Below are positions 8,783-19,151 of a stretch of DNA of 64,000 bases, piece after piece. Below the pieces are notes generated by a model. It had not been told where the DNA came from, searched no databases, and saw only the letters and a list, made by a program, of their open reading frames with translations. Each line of letters opens with the position of its first letter. Within the stretch, counting starts at the first letter, position 1. Made by a program: the position numbers and the translations under genes. The stretch is from Arthrobacter cupressi (lineage in GTDB: Bacteria; Actinomycetota; Actinomycetes; Actinomycetales; Micrococcaceae), in contig NZ_FNEI01000007.1 in the NCBI RefSeq assembly GCF_900099975.1, forward strand, positions 117,157 through 181,156. Reading direction: 5' to 3'.

Positions 8783-9760
8783 GTGAAACGGAGCGTGCAG
8801 TTCTGGCGGATAGGCCAGTTGAACGGCGATGAACTGTCGGCGCCGTTTCCGGCGCGCCGCGTGGCGGAGGTGCTCCGTGACGCGGAAAACCACGGCGTGG
8901 ACCGCCACTTCCGCTGCGCGGACGGAACGGTGCTGCTCGCCCAGGCGGCCGCCGTCGCGCCAGTCCCGGTGATGCTCCTGGACCGCGTGCGCGGCGGGAA
9001 CCTGCCGTCCGTGGGGGACAGCGCCGGGCGCCGGAAACCCCTCCCCTTGGATGCCGGAGACCGTCTTCTGGAGACCACGTACTTTGCCTTCCTGAAACGG
9101 AACGTGCTGGCGGTACTGAGCAGCGGGAACGGCCCACGGGCCCCTCGTCTGGGAGAGTACATGGGCGGCATGCTCGGCCTGGAACCGGGGCTGGTTCCGG
9201 TGGTTCGGGAAGACGTTGAGGACATCCTGGACCGGCTGGACGTGAGCCGCTTCGAGTTCTCCCTGCCGGCCGGGCGCCTCTCCGGAAAGTTCATGGAGGG
9301 CGAATGGGCGGATGTGCTGGACAGCGCCTCGCGCCTCATGAGCGAAGGTACTTTCCGGGTCTCCCTCAGCGTCGGCCGCAGCGGCAACGCCCAGGAAAAG
9401 CAGCGGATCAGGGGGCGCATCCAGCACCTGATCGAGGTCTTCCGACGTTCCGGATCCATCGAGCAATTCGACCATGTGGTGGCCGAGGGCCGGGACTCCG
9501 TCAGCGGGGATCGGGAAGTGGTGGACCTGCTCAAGGAACGGTTCATTTCCTACGTGGACGTCGACGCCGGTATCTTCAACGACCCCGCCCGTGCCGCCGC
9601 CGAAGCCGTGGAGATCCTGCGCAAACAGGCCCGCGACCACGAGGACTTCTTCGCCAGGACCCTGCCGGAGGTGACGGGGACACCGGACCAGTCCGTGGTT
9701 CCCGCGCTCGCCGCCGACCCCCTGGCGGAACCATCAGTGACAGGAGGTTCCGTCCGATGA
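8783..9760 (+). CDS. Hypothetical protein, first gene of a two-gene unit
   Basis: I do not recognise this 325-residue soluble protein. It begins MKRSVQFWRIGQ from GTG 8783. The middle holds short beta-like stretches (FEFSLPAGRL, FRVSLSVGRS), then an amphipathic helix region (QRIRGRIQHLIEVFRRSG). A conserved-looking C-terminal block is YVDVDAGIFNDPARAAAEA. No signal peptide, membrane segment or known catalytic motif is visible. Its last four bases overlap the start of a small membrane-protein gene, with AGGAGG inside the coding end, so the two products are made together and may interact. A defence or toxin role is possible but unproven. Confidence 0.7.
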   Translation: MKRSVQFWRIGQLNGDELSAPFPARRVAEVLRDAENHGVDRHFRCADGTVLLAQAAAVAPVPVMLLDRVRGGNLPSVGDSAGRRKPLPLDAGDRLLETTYFAFLKRNVLAVLSSGNGPRAPRLGEYMGGMLGLEPGLVPVVREDVEDILDRLDVSRFEFSLPAGRLSGKFMEGEWADVLDSASRLMSEGTFRVSLSVGRSGNAQEKQRIRGRIQHLIEVFRRSGSIEQFDHVVAEGRDSVSGDREVVDLLKERFISYVDVDAGIFNDPARAAAEAVEILRKQARDHEDFFARTLPEVTGTPDQSVVPALAADPLAEPSVTGGSVR

Positions 9761-10293
9761 GCCTGTACGACGTCGAGATCAGCCAACCGCGCCGGCGCGC
9801 CATGTGGCGGTGGTTCCTGCTGCATCCACGGATGGATCTGTTGTGGGCGGCCCTGGCGGTGGCCGCCTGGCTGGCGCTGTCGGGCCTGCTGCGGCAGCCC
9901 TTCATGGTCGAAGGCGTTGCCGAGGATTCCCGCCGCACCCTGTTCCAGACCCTGGCCACGCTGTCCGGTGCGGTGGCCGGACTCATCCTCAGCAGCGTCT
10001 CCATGTTGGTGAACGTACTCGGCAAAAAGGCGCCGCCGGGGCAGCGTGCGCTTCCGCTCGAGCGGCTGACTCCGGACCACCGCCGGGAGATCGGCGACGC
10101 GTTCCTCGCTGTCATTCCGGTGCTGGCCGCACTCCTCGTGGCGGCGCTGACCGCGATCCTCGTGGAGGGCGATGGCGCCATGGGCGTCTGGCCCATTGAG
10201 GCGGCGGTGTTCGGTCTCGGATTCGCGGCAGTCCTCGGGCTGCTGCGGATGGCGTGGGCGCTGCGGCGGTTGATCGCGATCGCCACGTCATGA
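9757..10293 (+). CDS. Hypothetical small integral membrane protein, second gene of the unit
   Basis: This 178-residue protein has a short basic N-terminal tail (QPRRRAMWRW) followed by four predicted membrane helices, at about residues 27-45, 66-88, 118-140 and 148-168. A cytoplasmic loop (KKAPPGQRALPLERLTPDHRREIG) lies between helices 2 and 3. SLSGAVAGLILSSVSM-like small-residue packing in helix 2 could support oligomerisation. ATG 9757 overlaps the previous stop (ATGA) and has a perfect AGGAGG seven bases upstream, so it is well translated. No family is recognised. The soluble-plus-membrane pairing resembles sensor/effector pairs, which is inference. Confidence 0.75.
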   Translation: MSLYDVEISQPRRRAMWRWFLLHPRMDLLWAALAVAAWLALSGLLRQPFMVEGVAEDSRRTLFQTLATLSGAVAGLILSSVSMLVNVLGKKAPPGQRALPLERLTPDHRREIGDAFLAVIPVLAALLVAALTAILVEGDGAMGVWPIEAAVFGLGFAAVLGLLRMAWALRRLIAIATS

Positions 10294-10313
10294 GCGGGCC
10301 TGGGCTGTGCGGC

Positions 10314-10348
10314 CCGGGCTGGGGGCGTCTGAACCCCCCGCAGCCCGG
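10314..10348. terminator. Hairpin between convergent genes
   Basis: CCGGGCTG (10314-10321) pairs with CAGCCCGG (10341-10348), extended by GGGG/CCCC with one bulge. It lies between the ends of the 9757 gene and the GerMN lipoprotein. No T-tract is present. Confidence 0.4.
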
Positions 10349-10392
10349 TCGTCAATGCAGCTTGGGTCCGCAGCCGCGTCAGCGCGTCCTGC

Positions 10393-11349
10393 TTAGCGCA
10401 GGCTCAGGAGCTCCGCCAGGGGCCGGCCGCCGATCCGGATTTCCGCTCGGGATGCGCCGGTGGCCGCAATGGCGGTCTGGGTGAGCTGGGCTTCGATCCG
10501 GGGTCCGTCGCACACGCCGCCCTGGCGCAGTTCGCCGCTGAGGCTGATCACGGCCGTGGTTCCTTCCAGCTGCCCGGAAACAAAGGTCAGCGCCGACGCG
10601 GCGAGGGCGTTGTACAGGCCCGAGCCTGCCGGAACACTGTCCGGGCCGAGCAGCCGGGACATCGCCGCCTGCAGCGGGTCAGAAGGGGTGTTCGCGGCCG
10701 GGCCCGCGGATGCCTGCCCGCTGTCGCCCTGCCCGGCGGCGGAGCCGTGCGCATCCCCGCCGGTACCTCTCTGGGAGTCGGAGCGTACGGCGACGAGGCT
10801 GTCATTGCAGCCGAAGCGGGCCCCGCGGCTGCCGCCGTCGTCGATCGCCACGAGGTAGATGGCCGGGCCGTACAACGCGGCGTGGTCTTGGGCGGCGTCC
10901 GGATCCTCCCCGGGGGCCCGGACCGGCGCTTCTGCGGGCCGTGACGGGGCTATCGGAGGCGCCGTGCCGGGCTCGGCTACGGGTATCGGCGCGTCGGGGC
11001 CCGCTTTGCCGACCGCGCCGGGCGAGGTGGCACCCGGCGCGGCGGGTTCCGGCGTCGGCGGGGCGGCGGGAGTGGCCGCCGGAACGGGAACTGTCTCCGG
11101 AAGCTGGGAGGCACGGCCCGGGTAGGCGGCGGCGGAACCTGCAGTCGGTGCGGTTGCCTCGGGTGCTGATTCCGGGGCAATGCCCGCCGGGTACGCGCAG
11201 CTGCCCAGGCACAAGACCGCGCCGCCCAGAGCCACAGTGCACAGGGACAACCTTCGCAGCCACAACCTTCGCAGGGACAACTTTCGCAGGGACAGGGCGC
11301 GCAGCGGAGCCGCCGACGTCGAGCGTCCGTATCCGCGCCTGCCCACCAT
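10393..11349 (-). CDS. GerMN-domain lipoprotein with repeat-encoded N-terminal extension
   Basis: This 318-residue protein is probably membrane-anchored. A lipobox-like LCLGSC at about residues 44-49 follows a hydrophobic segment. Before it sits a basic extension built from four LRxLS pentapeptides encoded by tandem 15-base units. After the lipobox comes a Pro/Ala/Thr-rich linker of about 100 residues, then a globular domain (IYLVAIDDGG, DPLQAAMSRLLG, LYNALAASALTFVSGQLEGTTAVISL, TEAQLTQ-like AQLTQTAIAATGASRAEIRIGG) matching the GerMN fold of spore-germination and LpqB-like proteins. The extension would put the signal unusually far from the N-terminus. An internal start cannot be excluded. Confidence 0.75.
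   Translation of the reverse strand: MVGRRGYGRSTSAAPLRALSLRKLSLRRLWLRRLSLCTVALGGAVLCLGSCAYPAGIAPESAPEATAPTAGSAAAYPGRASQLPETVPVPAATPAAPPTPEPAAPGATSPGAVGKAGPDAPIPVAEPGTAPPIAPSRPAEAPVRAPGEDPDAAQDHAALYGPAIYLVAIDDGGSRGARFGCNDSLVAVRSDSQRGTGGDAHGSAAGQGDSGQASAGPAANTPSDPLQAAMSRLLGPDSVPAGSGLYNALAASALTFVSGQLEGTTAVISLSGELRQGGVCDGPRIEAQLTQTAIAATGASRAEIRIGGRPLAELLSLR
11245..11304 (-). repeat. Four tandem 15-base units inside the lipoprotein gene
   Basis: Units 11245-11259, 11260-11274 and 11275-11289 differ at three or fewer positions (consensus GGACAACCTTCGCAG). A fourth, 11290-11304, is more diverged. They are in frame and encode LRxLS or LRxLW repeats. Confidence 0.85.
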
Positions 11350-11507
11350 GACAGCTCCCGAGCCTCCGGGCGGGACTGCGGGCGCTGCCCGTGTTTGCCG
11401 CCTCTTGCTTCAACCGTAAGTCCGGCCAAATCGCGGCGGAATGCCGCGGCGGTGACGGTTCGGCATCAGCTCCGTCACGGATTGGTAGCGCGCCGCAGAG
11501 CCGCAAA

Positions 11508-11550
11508 AGGCCCCGTTCCACCCGGAATCCTCCGGGGCGGAACGGGGCCT
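11508..11550 (-). terminator. Terminator after the FMN-reductase gene
   Basis: GGCCCCGTTCC (11509-11519) pairs with GGAACGGGGCC (11539-11549), and an inner CCGGA/TCCGG stem lies inside. On the minus strand it is followed by TTTTGCGG. It lies 21 bases past the stop of the flavoprotein gene. Confidence 0.75.
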
Positions 11551-11570
11551 CGGCCAGGCCTAAAGTGGCG

Positions 11571-12133
11571 TCAGGCTGCTGCTTCCTCTTCGGCGGCGGT
11601 CAGCGGCTCGAAGATGCCCTTGATCTGCTCGACGACCTCGGCGTCGTCCTTCGGGTGCAGCTCCGCGAAGCGGACCATGGAACCGGAACGGCCAGCTTGA
11701 CCTCGTCCAGCACCTTGGCGCCGGCGATGCCGACGGCCTTGCGGACCTCGTCTTGGGCCCACACGCCGCCGTACTGGCCAAAGGCAGTTCCGACGACGGC
11801 GGTCGGCTTGCCGGCCAGCGCACCGGCGCCGAAGGGGCGGGACAGCCAGTCGATGGCGTTCTTCAGGGAAGCGGGCATGGTGCCGTTGTGCTCAGGGGTG
11901 ACGAGAAGGAGGGTGTCGGCCTCGGCGGCTGCGGCGCGAAGGGCCGCGGCTTCCGCCGGAACCTGGCCCTCGACGTCGATGTCTTCGTTGTAGAACGGGA
12001 TGCTGCCCAGCGAACCGTGGATCTGCACGTCCACATTCTCCGGAGCGTTCAGCGCAATGGCCTCGGCGAGCTTGCGGTTGTGGGAATCGGCGCGAAGGCT
12101 GCCGACCAGGGTCAGGACGGTGTTCGTGGTCAT
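11571..12133 (-). pseudogene. NADPH-dependent FMN reductase with apparent frameshift
   Basis: The start is ATG 12133 with AAGGAG seven bases upstream. The frame encodes a flavodoxin-like reductase (TLVGSLRADSHNRKLAEAI, phosphate-loop type; TPEHNGTMPASLKNAIDWLSRP, flavin-binding; GQYGGVWAQDEVRKA). Near 11681-11688 the family-like sequence jumps frame. The original frame goes on as a meaningless Arg/Ser-rich tail that stops at 11600. The natural C-terminus (SMVRFAELHPKDDAEVVEQI, then an acidic alanine-rich end) is in the neighbouring frame and stops at 11571. Loss of one G in a GG(G) run would explain this. It is either a real inactivation of the last quarter or a sequencing error. The gene is divergent from a TetR gene. 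Confidence 0.75.
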
Positions 12134-12215
12134 GGGAAACTCCTTGCTTTTGTCCGCGGCCGGCGCCGCAGGGCTCATTCTTCTGAGGCGGGATTCCTGC
12201 CTTCACCAAGCTAAA

Positions 12216-12229
12216 CGGACTACGGTCCG
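12216..12229. promoter_or_regulatory. Palindromic operator between the FMN reductase and TetR genes
   Basis: CGGAC-TACG-GTCCG lies in the middle of the divergent intergenic region and is flanked by AAA and CTTT. The form is typical of TetR operators. It sits 30 bases before the chosen TetR start, overlapping where its -35 would be, so autorepression and control of the reductase are likely. Confidence 0.6.
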
Positions 12230-12259
12230 CTTTGTATTCCCGTGACTAGAATATTTCTT

Positions 12260-12880
12260 GTGAGCCTCATCCCACTCCGGCCGGAGGGTCCCTCGGGGCC
12301 GCCGTCCGAACGCAGCGACGCCGCCCGCAACCGGGAGCGCCTCCTGCAGGCTGCCAGGGAACTCGTGGCGGAACACGGTGTGGACGCGCTCACCATGGAC
12401 ATGCTCGCCTGCCGTGCGCAGGTGGGCAAAGGCACCGTCTTCCGGCGCTTCGGCAACCGCGCCGGGCTGATGATGACCCTCCTGAGCGATGCGGAGGCGG
12501 AGTTCCAGCAGCGCTTCATTTTCGGACCCCCGCCGCTGGGCCCCGGCGCGCCGCCGGAGGAGCGGCTGATTGCCTTCGGTGAGGCGCGGATCAGATACAT
12601 CGACGAAAACGGCGAACTCGCCCGGGCGGCCGAGCATTCGCCGCACAACCGGCACGCGGCCCCGCCTGCCCTGCTCTGGCACCGGCACGTCGAACTGCTG
12701 CTGCGTGAGGCCGGCGTGGAAGGCGATCCCTGGGTCATGGCGTCCTTCCTCCTGGCCGCCCTGGACCCCGAACGGGTGCTCTATGCGCTGCGCACCCAGG
12801 GCATCGAGGTGGCCCGCATCGAGGCCGGTTGGCGCGAGTTCGCCGGCCGCCTGCTGGGCTGCCCGCCCCACGCCGGCTGA
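12260..12880 (+). CDS. TetR family transcriptional regulator
   Basis: The N-terminal TetR helix-turn-helix is clear: NRERLLQAARELVAEHGVDA, LTMDMLACRAQVGKGTVFRRFGNRAGL. The ligand/dimer domain has an unusual insertion-like stretch FGPPPLGPGAPPEERL. The frame can start at GTG 12242, but TAGAAT at 12247-12252 is a near-perfect -10 and puts the first base of the message at about GTG 12260. That start is therefore preferred (206 residues, leaderless). It probably represses itself and the divergent FMN reductase through the palindrome at 12216-12229. The effector is unknown. Confidence 0.85.
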   Translation: MSLIPLRPEGPSGPPSERSDAARNRERLLQAARELVAEHGVDALTMDMLACRAQVGKGTVFRRFGNRAGLMMTLLSDAEAEFQQRFIFGPPPLGPGAPPEERLIAFGEARIRYIDENGELARAAEHSPHNRHAAPPALLWHRHVELLLREAGVEGDPWVMASFLLAALDPERVLYALRTQGIEVARIEAGWREFAGRLLGCPPHAG

Positions 12881-12971
12881 CTACACGGCTCCCCACGCGA
12901 CTGCCCAGGCTGCCGCACAACTTCGCCGTCGGCAGTGCTCCGTTGATAACGATCCGGACACCAGCTGCCGC

Positions 12972-13052
12972 TTGACTTGGCGCAACGGCAAATAATGTGC
13001 CCTTCCATGTGATAGCTTCCTCTGGGATGTGATTCGAAGCACATCCTTCGAA
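12972..13052 (+). promoter_or_regulatory. Promoter and inverted repeat upstream of the first ABC importer operon
   Basis: The 306-base gap 12881-13186 holds TTGACT (12972-12977) and TAATGT (12993-12998) with a 15-base spacer, a plausible core promoter. About 40 bases downstream lies the inverted repeat TTCGAAG (13033-13039)/CTTCGAA (13046-13052), a candidate operator in the leader. No other gene is supported in the gap. Confidence 0.45.
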
Positions 13053-13186
13053 GTTGATCCTTCATGTTTTTGCTGCGGCCCAACCTGCCACAGCGGAGTC
13101 TGGGGGACGGCCCGCAACCCTCGGCCGACTTTCTCCCGCCGCGTGCACCACCCCGCACGCGGCGGGCAATGAAGGAAGGAATGCAA

Positions 13187-14170
13187 GTGCTCCGCTATCT
13201 GGGCAAACGTGCCCTCACCTACCTGGTGATGATCTTCCTGACCACCTCGGCCGGGTATTTCCTGGCCGTGAGCTCGCTCAAACCGGCGCTGCTGGAACAG
13301 GAAAAGATCCCGCGGCCCAGCCCCGAGCAGGTGGCCAACTCTTTCCGCCTCCTGGGCCTCGACCCCAACCTGAATCCCTGGGAACGCTACATCCAGTGGC
13401 TCGGCGGCATCCTCACCCGCTGGGACTGGGGCCGCAGCCCCAACGGCGCCTACGTCAACGCCGAATTTGCGGACCGCGTGATGATTTCCACCCGGCTCTT
13501 CATCGCCTCGATCATCCTCACGCTCATCATCGGCGTGGCGCTGGGGGTGTACTCGGCGGCAAGGCAGTACAAGTTCCAGGACCGCGCGATCACCTCGTAC
13601 AGCTACCTGGTGCACATCCTGCCCGCCCCCATCGCCTACTTCCTGGTGCAGCTGGGTGCCATCGGCATCAACGACGCCGTGGGGGAGCGGCTCTTCTTCG
13701 TCACGGGCATTTCGACGCCGGGAATCGAGCCCGGGTGGCCAGCATTCGTTGACCTGGTGGCCCACTACGCCGTGCCCACCTTCGCGATGACTGTGTTCGG
13801 CTGGGCCGGCTACCAGATCGCGCAGCGGCAGTACCTGCTGGACAACGTCAACGCCGACTTCGTCCGGACCGCCCGCGCCAAGGGACTCACCCGGAACCAG
13901 GCCATCACGCGGCACGCCCTGCGGGTCTCCTTCATCCCGGTGGCCCAGAGCATCGCCTTCACCATCCCGGCGATCTTCACCGGCGGCTTCTTCGCCGAGG
14001 CCATCTTCGCCTGGCCCGGCGTGGGCCTGTGGAGCATCGACGCGATCGGCAAGCAGGACGTCAACGTGGCCACCGCCATGCTGGCCTACGGCTCGGTGAT
14101 CTTCGCCATCGGCGCCATCCTGGCCGACTTCGCCACCACCCTGGTCGATCCGCGAGTGAGGGTCCAGTAA
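13187..14170 (+). CDS. ABC transporter permease (Dpp/Opp B type)
   Basis: This integral membrane subunit belongs to a family-5 solute importer. The hallmark inner-membrane-domain loop is TARAKGLTRNQAITRHALRVS, with EAIFAWPGVGLWSIDAI near the end. About six membrane helices are visible, the first at LTYLVMIFLTTSAGYFLAV. The frame is open to 13064. ATG 13169 and ATG 13181 are possible starts, but GTG 13187 has AAGGA at the best spacing, giving 327 residues. The stop overlaps the next gene by one base (TAATG). The large periplasmic loop between helices 1 and 2 is typical of DppB. Confidence 0.88.
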   Translation: MLRYLGKRALTYLVMIFLTTSAGYFLAVSSLKPALLEQEKIPRPSPEQVANSFRLLGLDPNLNPWERYIQWLGGILTRWDWGRSPNGAYVNAEFADRVMISTRLFIASIILTLIIGVALGVYSAARQYKFQDRAITSYSYLVHILPAPIAYFLVQLGAIGINDAVGERLFFVTGISTPGIEPGWPAFVDLVAHYAVPTFAMTVFGWAGYQIAQRQYLLDNVNADFVRTARAKGLTRNQAITRHALRVSFIPVAQSIAFTIPAIFTGGFFAEAIFAWPGVGLWSIDAIGKQDVNVATAMLAYGSVIFAIGAILADFATTLVDPRVRVQ

Positions 14171-15116
14171 TGACAAACCTGATTGACACTGTTGCCGAGG
14201 TGGACGAGGCGAGGGCGGCCGACGTCGTTATCGGCAAGGGCCGCATCATCTTCCGCCGCTTCATGCGGAACAAGACCGCCGTCACCGGCCTGGCAATCTT
14301 CCTGGGGCTGTTCGCCTTCTCCCTGTTCGGAGGTTTCCTCACCACATGGGACAAGGAAACCATCGACCCCCTCAACATCGGCATGGGCCCCTCGCCCGAG
14401 CACTTGCTGGGCACTTCACAGGCCGGCATCGACCTGCTGGCCCTGGTGGTCGAAGGCACCCGGGTCTCCATCTTCATCGGCCTGATCGTGGGCGGCCTGT
14501 CCGTGCTGATCTCCGCGGTCTACGGCTGCAGCATGGCCTTCTTCGGCGGCAAGGTGGACTCGGTGATGCTCTTCATCCTCGAAGCGCTCATCATGATGCC
14601 CGCCATCCTGGTGGTCGCGGTGGCCACGAGCGGCGGCGGGCAGAGCCTGAAGGAACTGCCCAGCTGGCTGCTGCTGATCGCGGTCCTGCTGTTCTTCAGC
14701 TGGATGGGAACCGCACGCCTGGTCCGCTCGCTGGCCATGTCCCTCATGCAGCGGGACTACGTGAAGGCCGCCAAGTACATGGGCGTGCCGTCCATGCGGA
14801 TCGTGCGCCGCCACCTCGTCCCGAACATCGGCTCACTGCTGGTGCTGGACTTCACCCGTGGCATCACCGGCGCCATCCTCGCCGAAGTGGCGTTCTCCTA
14901 CATCGGCATCGGCATCAAGCTGCCGGACGTCAGCCTCGGCGTCCTGATCGGTGGCGCCACGTGGCAGGTGTCCTCCTTCCCCTGGATGTTCTGGGTTCCC
15001 CTGACTGTCATGTTCCTGCTGACCGGCTCGCTGGCCATGATGAACGACGGCCTCCGGGACGCGTTCGACCCCACTTCCACCTCGATCGGCCGCGCGAAAA
15101 CGAAGAAGAAGAGCAA

Positions 15117-15120
<4 letters not shown>
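14170..15120 (+). CDS. ABC transporter permease (Dpp/Opp C type)
   Basis: This 316-residue partner permease has the N-terminal OppC-like cytoplasmic segment (IIFRRFMRNKTAVTGLAIFLG) and the EAA-type loop YVKAAKYMGVPSMRIVRRHLVPNI. A terminal stretch FDPTSTSIGRAKTKKKSK is strongly basic. ATG 14170 overlaps the previous stop and the gene end overlaps the ATPase start (ATGA), so all subunits are coupled. With the B subunit it forms the transmembrane channel. Several other frames are open here because of GC bias, but only this one shows a transporter. Confidence 0.88.
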
Positions 15121-17297
<2,177 letters not shown>

Positions 17298-17339
17298 AGC
17301 TTCATCCTCTGCAAACAAGCAAGTACTGAAGGGAACACT

Positions 17340-19046
17340 ATGAAGAAGTACCTGACCATCAGCGGCGTGGCGATCGCCTCGGCGCTGATGCTGACCGCAT
17401 GCGGCGGCGGTACGCCGTCGTCCGGCCCGGAAGCCCAAAAGGCGCAGTCGGCCGGCGGCGACATCAGCAAGCTCATCAGCATCAACGAGAAGGACCCCAA
17501 GGATCTCGAACAGGGCGGCACGCTGACCCTGGCCCTGGGCAACATCGGCCCCGACTTCAACGGCTTCTCCAACGTCGGCAACAGCTCGGACAACACCGCC
17601 CTGCACCGCCCGATCGACGGCGCCGGCACCTGGGGCTGCTGGAACTTCGACTACGACGGAACCGCGACGCCGAACAAGGACTTCTGCGAGGACGTCAAGA
17701 GCGAGATCAAGAACGGCAAGCAGACCGTCACTATCAAGGTCAACGAGAAAGCCGCCTTCAACGACGGCACTCCGATCGACGTCAAAACCTTCGAAAACAC
17801 CTGGAAGATGCTCCAGGGCAAGAACAAGGACATCGACATCGTGTCCTCCGGCGCCTACGAATTCGTGGACTCGGTCAAGGCCGGCGCCAATGACAAGGAA
17901 GTCATTGTCACTACCACCCAGCCCGTCTACCCGCTGGACGCCCTGTTCACCGGCCTGATCCACCCGAAGGTGAACACCCCGGAGATCTTCAACACCGGCT
18001 TCAGCGGCAACATGCACCCCGAATGGATGGCCGGCCCCTTCAAGGTGGACGCCTACGACGCCGCCGCGAAGACCGTCACCATGGTCCCGAACGACAAGTG
18101 GTGGGGCGCCAAGCCGGTCCTCTCCAAGGTGGTTTTCCGCCAGATGGAGCCCAGCGCCACCATCGCGGCCTTTAAGAACGGCGAAATCGATGCTACGGGC
18201 GGCCGCACCCTCACCCGCTACAAGCAGCTCGAAGGTACCAAGGACACCGACATCCGCCGAGGCCAGCGGCTCTTCGCCGGCGGCCTGAACCTGAACGCCA
18301 AGCGGGCCTCCCTCACCGACGTCGCCGTCCGCAAGGCGGTGTTCGCAGCCGTCGACCGCGAAGCCATCCGCAAGGTGCGCTTTAACGGCCTGAACTGGGA
18401 AGAGGAGAGCTCGGGATCGATGATGCTGATGCCGTTCTCCAAGAACTACCAGGACAACTACCCGGTGAAGGAAAGCGGTCCGGAAGCTGCCAGCAAGATC
18501 CTCACCGAGGCCGGCTACGCGCCGAACAGCACGGGCATAATGGAGAAGGACGGCAAGCCGGTGGCCTTCAAGATCACCAACTTCGGTGACGACCCCACCT
18601 CGCTGGCCACCACCCAGACCCTGCAGAAGCAGCTCCAGGCCGCCGGCATGGACGTGGGAATCGACCAGAAGGGCGACGCCGAATTCGGCAAGATCATCGG
18701 CTCCCGTGAGTTCGACATGACCATCTCCGGCTACACGGTGGGCTCCGACGCCACCGATGCCGTGAAGCAGTACTACGACTCCAAGACCAACGAGAACGGC
18801 CTGGGCGATGCCGAGCTGGACGCCGAGATCGCCAAGCTGTCCAGCATCGAGGACAACGCCGAGCGCAACAAGGCCGCCATGGAGGTCGAGAAGAAGCACA
18901 TGGCGAAGTACTACTCCATGGGCGTCGTGATGAACGGACCGGAGATCCAGTTCGTCCGCAAGGGCCTGGCTAACTACGGCCCGTCCCTGTTCAAGAGCCT
19001 GTCCAACGTTCCGGACTGGACCACCATCGGCTGGGAAAAGAAGTAA
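17340..19046 (+). CDS. ABC transporter substrate-binding lipoprotein, family 5
   Basis: This 568-residue extracytoplasmic binding protein has a lipoprotein signal (MKKYLTISGVAIASALMLTACGGG, lipobox LTAC). Family-5 features include FTVKVNEKAAFNDGTP-like IKVNEKAAFNDGTPIDVKTF and the late DLSTGEI-type hinge, here AAFKNGEIDATGG. It follows the ATPase after 42 bases with GAAGGGAA before ATG 17340. Unusually, the binding protein is the last gene. The ligand could be a peptide, a glycoside or another organic solute. The oxidoreductase downstream is separated by a strong terminator, so it gives little guidance. Confidence 0.9.
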   Translation: MKKYLTISGVAIASALMLTACGGGTPSSGPEAQKAQSAGGDISKLISINEKDPKDLEQGGTLTLALGNIGPDFNGFSNVGNSSDNTALHRPIDGAGTWGCWNFDYDGTATPNKDFCEDVKSEIKNGKQTVTIKVNEKAAFNDGTPIDVKTFENTWKMLQGKNKDIDIVSSGAYEFVDSVKAGANDKEVIVTTTQPVYPLDALFTGLIHPKVNTPEIFNTGFSGNMHPEWMAGPFKVDAYDAAAKTVTMVPNDKWWGAKPVLSKVVFRQMEPSATIAAFKNGEIDATGGRTLTRYKQLEGTKDTDIRRGQRLFAGGLNLNAKRASLTDVAVRKAVFAAVDREAIRKVRFNGLNWEEESSGSMMLMPFSKNYQDNYPVKESGPEAASKILTEAGYAPNSTGIMEKDGKPVAFKITNFGDDPTSLATTQTLQKQLQAAGMDVGIDQKGDAEFGKIIGSREFDMTISGYTVGSDATDAVKQYYDSKTNENGLGDAELDAEIAKLSSIEDNAERNKAAMEVEKKHMAKYYSMGVVMNGPEIQFVRKGLANYGPSLFKSLSNVPDWTTIGWEKK

Positions 19047-19066
19047 CACCCACCGCTGACTGAAGG

Positions 19067-19107
19067 GGCCGGTGCCCGCGGAAGATCCCGCGGGCACCGG
19101 CCTTTTT
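19067..19107 (+). terminator. Rho-independent terminator of the ABC importer operon
   Basis: GGCCGGTGCCCGCGG (19067-19081) pairs with its complement at 19088-19102 around a six-base loop and is followed by TTTTT (19103-19107). It starts 20 bases after the binding-protein stop. Confidence 0.92.
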
Positions 19108-19151
19108 CTGTTTCCTCCCCTACCGGCCAGCCCCCGAGTAGCCTTGGCAGC

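Noticed and set aside
14346..15116. In-frame N-terminal extension of the fused ATPase
   Set aside because: The extension overlaps the whole C-type permease gene, is Arg/His/Pro-rich without fold, and ATG 15117 has the expected ATGA overlap.
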